The position numbers were made by a program, and so were the translations under genes. This document shows positions 33,256-37,792 of a stretch of DNA of 37,792 nucleotides, piece after piece. The stretch comes from Muribaculaceae bacterium (GTDB lineage: Bacteria; Bacillota; Clostridia; Lachnospirales; Lachnospiraceae), in the NCBI GenBank assembly GCA_023663465.1, contig JAMPHJ010000017.1:1-37792 (forward strand), read 5' to 3'. The notes beneath the pieces were generated by a model. The model saw only the letters and a list, made by a program, of their open reading frames with translations. It had not been told where the DNA came from and made no database searches. Positions within the stretch are counted from its first letter, which is position 1. Each line of letters starts with the position of its first letter.

Positions 33256-33289
33256 AAAATGCAGACTTTCTTCGTAAAGTCTGCATTTT
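33256..33289 (+). terminator. Intrinsic terminator of the importer operon
   Basis: AAAATGCAGACTTT and AAAGTCTGCATTTT are perfect 14-bp inverted repeats with loop CTTCGT; the 3' arm ends in TTTT. Confidence 0.85.
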
Positions 33290-33305
33290 GTGGCTATGGA
33301 CGAAA

Positions 33306-33383
33306 TAGTGTTCATGTAGCTATGATAGGTTGACAGTGTTCGATGTAGCTTATGATCGACTGGCAGTGTCCAATGCAAATAAG
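33306..33383. repeat. Degenerate tandem repeat upstream of the GH13 gene
   Basis: The unit AGTGTTCgATGTAGCTtATGAT is seen starting near 33306 and 33334, with a partial third copy (CAGTGTCCAATG) at 33364, giving a period of 28-30 bp. It fills the space between the terminator and the GH13 ribosome site. About one unit per three helical turns could place regulator sites on one face. Confidence 0.5.
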
Positions 33384-33413
33384 ACAGACTAAGAAAGGGG
33401 TATGGATAGATAG

Positions 33414-35210
33414 ATGAAAAGATATAAGAAGATTTTAGCGCTATTTTTGGCAGGGTGCATGACGCTGGCGGCAGGGTGCGGTCAGAGCCAGCCGACGGGC
33501 GATGCATCTGGACAGGAAGGTGCTGCAGATGATTCTTCGCAGACAGGGAGTGGTGCGGCGGATGATTCTGCACAGACAGGACAGGAAGGCGGCGCGGATA
33601 GTTCTGCACAGATAGGAAATGCAGTAGATTCTGCGGATGGCGCCAGCGATGCAGCGTGGGAAGATGTGACATTACAGATTCCTTTGCAGGTCATAGATGA
33701 TAATTATCGTACTTATTATGAGGTTTTCGTCTATTCTTTTTATGACAGCGATGGGGATGGGATCGGCGATTTGCAGGGACTGATTTCTAAGCTGGACTAT
33801 ATCAACGATGGCGACGATACGACGGATACGGACTTAGGCTGTAATGGAATCTGGCTGATGCCGGTAAACCCTTCGCCGACCTATCATAAATATGATGTGG
33901 TGGATTACTATGATATCGATTCGGCTTATGGCACGCTGGAAGATTTTCAGGCGCTGTTAGATGCCTGTAAAGAGCGAGGGATTAAAGTTATCATGGATTT
34001 GGTGCTGAATCATTCTTCCTCCCAGAATCCGTGGTTTCAAGAGGCATGCGCCTATTTAAAGGAATTAGGCGGCAAAGAGCCTAGCGTAGAAGAATGCCCT
34101 TATTTTGAATATTATCATTTTTCCAAGGAAAAAGGGGCGGGCTGTTATGAAGTGCCAGGTACGGATTGGTACTATGAAGCCCAATTCTGGAGCGAGATGC
34201 CGGATTTAAATCTGGATTGCGAGGCGCTGCGGACGGAAATAGAGGCGATATCGAAATACTGGCTGGACATGGGTGTGGGAGGTTTTCGCTTAGATGCGGT
34301 CAAAGAGTACTATACCGGGAGTCCACAGGCGAATATCGACTTTTTGAGCTGGTTTACGCAAGTTGTTAAGGCGCAGAAGGAAGACGCTTATCTGGTGGGC
34401 GAAGCATGGCTGGATATGAATGAATATGCCAAATATTATGCCAGCGGCATTGACAGTCTCTTTAACTTTGAATTTGCGGATAAGGACGGTATTATTTCCA
34501 AGGTGGCAAGCGGCAAATCTTCCGCGGAAAAATATGGGACTACAGTTGCTTCCTTAGAGGAAACCTTCGGACAGTATGGGGAAGCGTATATTGATGCACC
34601 TTTTTACACCAATCATGACATGGGCAGGAGCGCCGGATACTATGCCGGGGATAATTCGGAAAATCAGGTGAAACTGGCGGGCGCGATGAATCTGCTTATG
34701 AGCGGTTCGGCATTCCTCTATTATGGGGAAGAGCTGGGCATGAAAGGCGCTGGAAAAGATGAAAACAAGCGTGCGCCGATGTATTGGAGCAAGGACGAAA
34801 CTGCTGAGGGCATGTGCAAGGGTCCTGCAGATATGGAAGACTTCGAGATGAAATTTGACAGCCTTGCAGAGCAGGAGCAGGATGCCTCCTCGATTTACCA
34901 ATATTTTAAGAAAGTGATAAAAATCAGAAACCAGAATCCTGAAATCGCGCGGGGAACGGTAGAATATCTGGAAGAAGTATCCGGGGAAACCTTCTGCGTG
35001 TTGAGAAAGACCTACGAAGATTCGGAAATCCTGCTGATTTTCCATACAGGCGCGGAAACGGAAGAACTGGACGTTAGCAGCCTCACAATAGGCGGGCAAA
35101 GCATTAGCGCCGAAAACGTGCGGGGCACGTTAGAGAGCGGCGATGAGAAAATAACCGTGGCGGATGGGAAAGTGACCATGCCGGGGTACTCGGTGCTTGT
35201 GTTGAAATAA
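33414..35210 (+). CDS. Extracellular lipoprotein alpha-amylase family enzyme (GH13)
   Basis: A 598-aa surface enzyme. Signal peptide with lipobox AAGC (Cys about 22), then a Gly/Ser/Asp/Gln linker. The GH13 barrel runs from about 95: YYEVFVYSFYDSDGDGIGDLQGL, LMPVNPSPTYHKYDVVDYYDID, region I DLVLNHSS, nucleophile in GFRLD (D294), acid/base in VGE (E330), third Asp in NHD (D402). A beta C-terminal domain ends at MPGYSVLVLK. It probably cuts alpha-glucans or malto-oligosaccharides; exact specificity is not readable. The ribosome site AAAGGGG is 13 bases away, and a 3-codon mini-ORF (ATG GAT AGA TAG) at 33402 runs into the ATG. Confidence 0.92.
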   Translation: MKRYKKILALFLAGCMTLAAGCGQSQPTGDASGQEGAADDSSQTGSGAADDSAQTGQEGGADSSAQIGNAVDSADGASDAAWEDVTLQIPLQVIDDNYRTYYEVFVYSFYDSDGDGIGDLQGLISKLDYINDGDDTTDTDLGCNGIWLMPVNPSPTYHKYDVVDYYDIDSAYGTLEDFQALLDACKERGIKVIMDLVLNHSSSQNPWFQEACAYLKELGGKEPSVEECPYFEYYHFSKEKGAGCYEVPGTDWYYEAQFWSEMPDLNLDCEALRTEIEAISKYWLDMGVGGFRLDAVKEYYTGSPQANIDFLSWFTQVVKAQKEDAYLVGEAWLDMNEYAKYYASGIDSLFNFEFADKDGIISKVASGKSSAEKYGTTVASLEETFGQYGEAYIDAPFYTNHDMGRSAGYYAGDNSENQVKLAGAMNLLMSGSAFLYYGEELGMKGAGKDENKRAPMYWSKDETAEGMCKGPADMEDFEMKFDSLAEQEQDASSIYQYFKKVIKIRNQNPEIARGTVEYLEEVSGETFCVLRKTYEDSEILLIFHTGAETEELDVSSLTIGGQSISAENVRGTLESGDEKITVADGKVTMPGYSVLVLK

Positions 35211-35230
35211 GAGAATGAAGTTTGTTTATG

Positions 35231-35272
35231 ACAATAGAAAGTATGCAAAAGCAGCGTGCTTTCTATTGTTTT
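35231..35272 (+). terminator. Intrinsic terminator of the GH13 gene
   Basis: ACAATAGAAAG pairs perfectly with CTTTCTATTGT across a 17-nt loop, followed by TTTTC. The convergent minus-strand gene ends 34 bp beyond. Confidence 0.75.
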
Positions 35273-35306
35273 CATGTCGTAGGAAATCTTTGTCATTGTT
35301 AGGTTT

Positions 35307-35951
35307 TCATGACGATTTTATACCGGGTGGCGCCTGTTTCTCAGGCAGTATTTCCTTCTCAACGAAACTCTGCATTCCCCCGGCGCCCCAAAATAGCAGG
35401 ACTGCGATAATAAATAGAACAATGCCCAGATAAATCGTATTTCTGGGCTTTTGGGGCGAAGTTTCCCTGATAACATAACACCCCAGAATCTTTTCCGTGG
35501 AAAAATTCTCGATGGGGGCATACCAGGCGTAATTTATTTCTGTCGGAGACTCAATAACTTCCCCGGTAAAAGGAACAGGCTCCCCCTGCCCATTGACAAA
35601 CGCTTCTAGTTTTTGCAGGATAGTTTCATCGGATACCATGATGACGACATAGGAATCCTGCCCTGTCGGGATTGTGTAGAAATCATATACTTTTCCAAAC
35701 GTCACAATAAGGCTCTGGCTGACGCCGAGAAATTTAGCATTGCCGGTCGGGTTTCTTTTGCCGATATAAGTATCAATCGTATCCACGATATAAGTCCCTT
35801 TTTGGAAGTTCTGCGCATTGAGGGCTTCTATGGGAAGCGCATGTCGATATTGGTAGCAGGAGCGGATTCCGCGGCATAAAAAAAGAAGGCCTGCCATAAA
35901 AAGAACGACTGTAATGATATTTCTTTTGGTAATGGATATCTGGTATTTCAT
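35307..35951 (-). CDS. Hypothetical protein with two membrane helices
   Basis: A 214-aa protein: a short basic N-terminus, TM1 at about 10-30 (NIITVVLFMAGLLFLC), an extracellular domain of about 130 residues, TM2 near 175-197 (TIYLGIVLFIIAVLLFWG), and a short tail. The middle contains GTYIVDTIDTYIG, QSLIVTFGKVYDFY and PVPFTGEVIESP; no family is recognised. GGGAGGG lies 8 bases before the ATG at 35951, supporting this start over a longer frame. It is convergent with GH13 and divergent from the OFA transporter. Single-gene unit; function unknown. Confidence 0.65.
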   Translation of the reverse strand: MKYQISITKRNIITVVLFMAGLLFLCRGIRSCYQYRHALPIEALNAQNFQKGTYIVDTIDTYIGKRNPTGNAKFLGVSQSLIVTFGKVYDFYTIPTGQDSYVVIMVSDETILQKLEAFVNGQGEPVPFTGEVIESPTEINYAWYAPIENFSTEKILGCYVIRETSPQKPRNTIYLGIVLFIIAVLLFWGAGGMQSFVEKEILPEKQAPPGIKSS

Positions 35952-36105
35952 GCGAAGCCCTCCCTTCCTATTCACATTCTTATTCAACTTACAAGTCTGG
36001 GCAGTCCTGCAAGCATTTTCTTTGATGACACGGCGAATTTATGGCACTGCTGTTTTTTTGCGACGAAATTCTATCATTTATCTAGGAATAATTAAGTATG
36101 AGAAT

Positions 36106-36134
36106 AGTATAGCATAGATTTTTATTGGTAAAAA
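36106..36134 (-). promoter_or_regulatory. Candidate promoter for the two-TM protein
   Basis: Minus strand: -10 TATACT (36106-36111), 17-nt spacer, weak -35 TTTTTA (36129-36134). It would give a leader of about 150 nt. Confidence 0.35.
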
Positions 36135-36136
36135 GA

Positions 36137-36165
36137 TTGAAATATAAACCGCTTTAGTGTAAAGT
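36137..36165 (+). promoter_or_regulatory. Candidate promoter for the OFA transporter
   Basis: TTGAAA (36137-36142), 17-nt spacer, TAAAGT (36160-36165). The -35 hexamers of this and the divergent minus promoter are only 2 bp apart. Confidence 0.5.
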
Positions 36166-36174
36166 AGTATTAGT

Positions 36175-36214
36175 ATCTTATTGCCTGTCCGGGCGTATGG
36201 AGGGGCAGTAAGAT
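36175..36214 (+). promoter_or_regulatory. Leader hairpin upstream of the OFA transporter
   Basis: ATCTTATTGCC pairs with GGCAGTAAGAT (11 bp with one G-U), with GTCC/GGA able to extend it. It lies just after the promoter and 37 nt before the ATG. No T-run follows. It could be a regulatory or stabilising 5'-UTR structure; I do not match it to a known riboswitch. Confidence 0.45.
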
Positions 36215-36251
36215 GCGACTATACTGAAAAAGAAGCAAAGGAAGATTGATT

Positions 36252-37601
36252 ATGGGAGAGAATGTAAAGAGCACAGGAGGGTGGCGCACCAATAAATGGA
36301 TTCGTGCGGCAGTTCCTGCATTGTTGCTGCATTGCAGCATCGGTACGGTTTATTGTTGGTCAATTTTCAGCCAGGAAATTGCCGACTATATTGGTTTTTC
36401 AAAAGGAGCGACGGAATGGGCGTTCAGTTTTGCGATATTTTTCTTAGGAATGTCTGCGGCGTTTCTTGGCAATGTTGTTGAGAAGGATATCCATAAGTCC
36501 TCTTTGATTGCGGCGATTTGTTTTGCCGCAGGTATGGCGGGAACCGGATTTTTCATCTATTACGGCGGTCAGAATCCGGGCAGCATGGTTTCTTTGATAG
36601 GAATTTACATATGTTATGGTCTGATTATGGGAATCGGTCTGGGAACCGGATATTTGTCCCCAGTTAAGACGCTGATGCTTTGGTTTAAGGATAGAAAAGG
36701 TCTGGCGACAGGACTTGCCGTAGCGGGATTTGGCGCGGCGAAGGCAATCGCAAGTCCGATTATGCAGTCGATGCTGGATGGTCTGGGCGATGGCGGCATT
36801 TATAAGATGTTTCTCATTCTTGCAGTCGTGTATTTCATTATGATGTTTATAGGGCATTTGCTGTTAAAGAAACCGGACGACTGGCATGAGCCGCAGTCCA
36901 AAGACGAGAGCCAGAGCATTATGGCAGTATTAAAGACGAAACCTATGACAAATTATATCGGCATCTGGCTGATGTTCTACATCAATATCACCTGCGGTCT
37001 GGCGCTGATTTCGCAGGAAAAGATGATTGTCAAATGTATCGGTCTGGCAAGTTTTGCAGGGATTATTTCTACCGTATCCGCTATTTTTAATGCGGGCGGG
37101 CGTCTTGGATTTTCTGCATGGGCGGATACAATGAAAGACAGGAATACGATTTATAAGCTGATTTTTGTACTTTCCATTGTCTTTACAGGAATTGTGCTTC
37201 TGACGAGCGGCATTAAAAACGGGGAAGGCAATACGCTGTTGATTGTGCTTGTTTTAGGGCTGATTTTCGTAGTCAACGCCGGATACGGCGGCGGTTTTTC
37301 CAATGTGCCGACCTTATTGTCTGACCATTACGGGATGGGCAATATCAGCGCTATCCACGGAATCACGCTTTCTGCATGGGCATTCGCGGGACTGACCGGA
37401 AATCAGATGGCGACATGGATTGTCAATACGTTTGGCGCAGAAGAGGAAATCGAACATTTGTTGTCCGACGGAAGTGTAGAAATGATTGCGGTAAATCCCA
37501 CCGGATATCAATGTGTATTGTATGCAACTATCGCGCTTTATATCATAGCCTTGGTTATTTCGTTAGTCCTGGTAAAACCTACGGATAAAGCGAAAGCCTA
37601 A
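36252..37601 (+). CDS. OFA-family major facilitator transporter (oxalate/formate antiporter-like)
   Basis: A 449-aa membrane protein with about 12 helices. The start matches OFA-type MFS proteins: WIRAAVPALLLHCSIGTVYCWSIFSQEIADYIGFSKGATEW (read as separate segments). It also shows YGLIMGIGLGTGYLSPVKTLMLWFKDRKGLATG and, in the second half, NAGGRLGFSAWAD and VNAGYGGGFSNVPTLLSDHYG. OFA members carry carboxylates such as oxalate, formate or lactate; the substrate here cannot be set. The ATG at 36252, 7 bases after AGGAAG, is preferred over a TTG at 36246. It has its own promoter and terminator, and no decarboxylase gene is nearby. Confidence 0.85.
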   Translation: MGENVKSTGGWRTNKWIRAAVPALLLHCSIGTVYCWSIFSQEIADYIGFSKGATEWAFSFAIFFLGMSAAFLGNVVEKDIHKSSLIAAICFAAGMAGTGFFIYYGGQNPGSMVSLIGIYICYGLIMGIGLGTGYLSPVKTLMLWFKDRKGLATGLAVAGFGAAKAIASPIMQSMLDGLGDGGIYKMFLILAVVYFIMMFIGHLLLKKPDDWHEPQSKDESQSIMAVLKTKPMTNYIGIWLMFYINITCGLALISQEKMIVKCIGLASFAGIISTVSAIFNAGGRLGFSAWADTMKDRNTIYKLIFVLSIVFTGIVLLTSGIKNGEGNTLLIVLVLGLIFVVNAGYGGGFSNVPTLLSDHYGMGNISAIHGITLSAWAFAGLTGNQMATWIVNTFGAEEEIEHLLSDGSVEMIAVNPTGYQCVLYATIALYIIALVISLVLVKPTDKAKA

Positions 37602-37625
37602 GGGCGGAAAAACAAAATATCTCAT

Positions 37626-37654
37626 AAGCCGGGCGGGATAACTGTCCGGCTTTT
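37626..37654 (+). terminator. Intrinsic terminator after the OFA transporter
   Basis: AAGCCGG pairs with CCGGCTT (7 bp, extendable), followed by TTTTC, 25 bases after the stop codon. Confidence 0.75.
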
Positions 37655-37671
37655 CATAAAGGTGAAATATT

Positions 37672-37792
37672 TAGGTAATTGCGAAACTATGATTTTACAG
37701 CCGTCCGTTGTACAGAATATACAATCCAACGCAGGCCCGCTTTCGCTACGGTTCAAACGCAGCGGTACATAAGATGCCAAAATACGGCATCT
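37672..37792. repeat. Family 2 repeat joined to a family 1 fragment (copy E), cut by window end
   Basis: TAGGTAATTGCGAAACTA, a 17-nt spacer and GTTGTACAGAATATACAA (37707-37724) reproduce the purN-purD repeat. Directly after it comes GCAGGCCCGCTTTCGCT and AAACGCAGCGGTA (to about 37760), one arm of the family 1 palindrome. The window ends inside the unit, so its full size and second arm are not visible. Confidence 0.65.

Noticed and set aside
33306..33383. Possible CRISPR array upstream of GH13
   Set aside because: Repeats are adjacent and degenerate with no distinct spacers, and no cas gene is present in the window.
36175..36214. Known riboswitch upstream of the OFA transporter
   Set aside because: I tried to match fluoride and ZTP consensus features by eye and did not find their conserved cores; kept only as an unnamed hairpin.

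Overview
The window looks like a chromosomal segment from an anaerobic, gut-type Firmicute of the Lachnospiraceae/Clostridia. The basis is strong GGAGG-type ribosome binding sites, moderate GC by eye, a clpC-radA neighbourhood, MalEFG-type sugar importers without their own ATPase, cell-anchored plant-glycan hydrolases and an OFA-family transporter. Species cannot be assigned from the sequence alone.

Layout. (1) 1-3380: the end of a purine operon, purE(partial)-purM-purN-purD, all on +. (2) 3401-9918: a housekeeping block on + with a zinc-ribbon/HTH protein, an SH3-domain membrane protein with an acidic cytoplasmic tail, a YtrA-type GntR repressor, clpC, a small conserved protein and radA. (3) 10100-14933: a LytR-CpsA-Psr cell-wall ligase and a two-gene heterodimeric ABC exporter. 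(4) 14951-15855: tRNA-Trp(CCA) on -, then a small lipoprotein gene bracketed by two copies of a palindromic repeat. (5) 15856-19438 on -: a small ABC transporter (ATPase, permease) followed by recQ. (6) 19610-33206: a galactan/oligosaccharide utilisation region with an anchored extracellular GH53 galactanase, a GH42 beta-galactosidase (-), a LacI regulator, an unrecognised 613-aa cytoplasmic protein, an overlapping 72-aa zinc-ribbon protein, a second cytoplasmic GH53, and a substrate-binding protein with two permeases. (7) 33414-37601: an anchored GH13 amylase-type enzyme, a two-TM hypothetical (-), and an OFA-family MFS transporter.

How the genes may work together (inference). The exported GH53 would cut beta-1,4-galactan at the cell surface. 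Oligosaccharides would enter through the ABC importer, with an ATPase encoded elsewhere. The cytoplasmic GH53 and GH42 would finish them to galactose. A 17-nt site, AGAACAACCGWTTGCGC, occurs once upstream of GH42 and once just downstream of a sigma-70-like promoter for the 613-aa gene. It is a good candidate operator for the LacI protein encoded between them, and it ties the unrecognised protein to galactan use. The GH13 enzyme after the importer makes malto-oligosaccharides an alternative substrate for the transporter.

The most unusual non-coding content is a family of about 140-bp near-perfect palindromes. Arm sequences differ between copies, but every difference is compensated on the opposite arm. 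One copy is nested inside an outer pair of 25-bp inverted repeats. A second short repeat family, with core GTTGTACAGAATATACAA, lies between purN and purD and again at the right end of the window, where it abuts a fragment of the first family. A third pattern is a shared start-region layout (Shine-Dalgarno, an ATG one base later, a second ATG exactly 12 nt on) in purM, purD and the GH13 gene.
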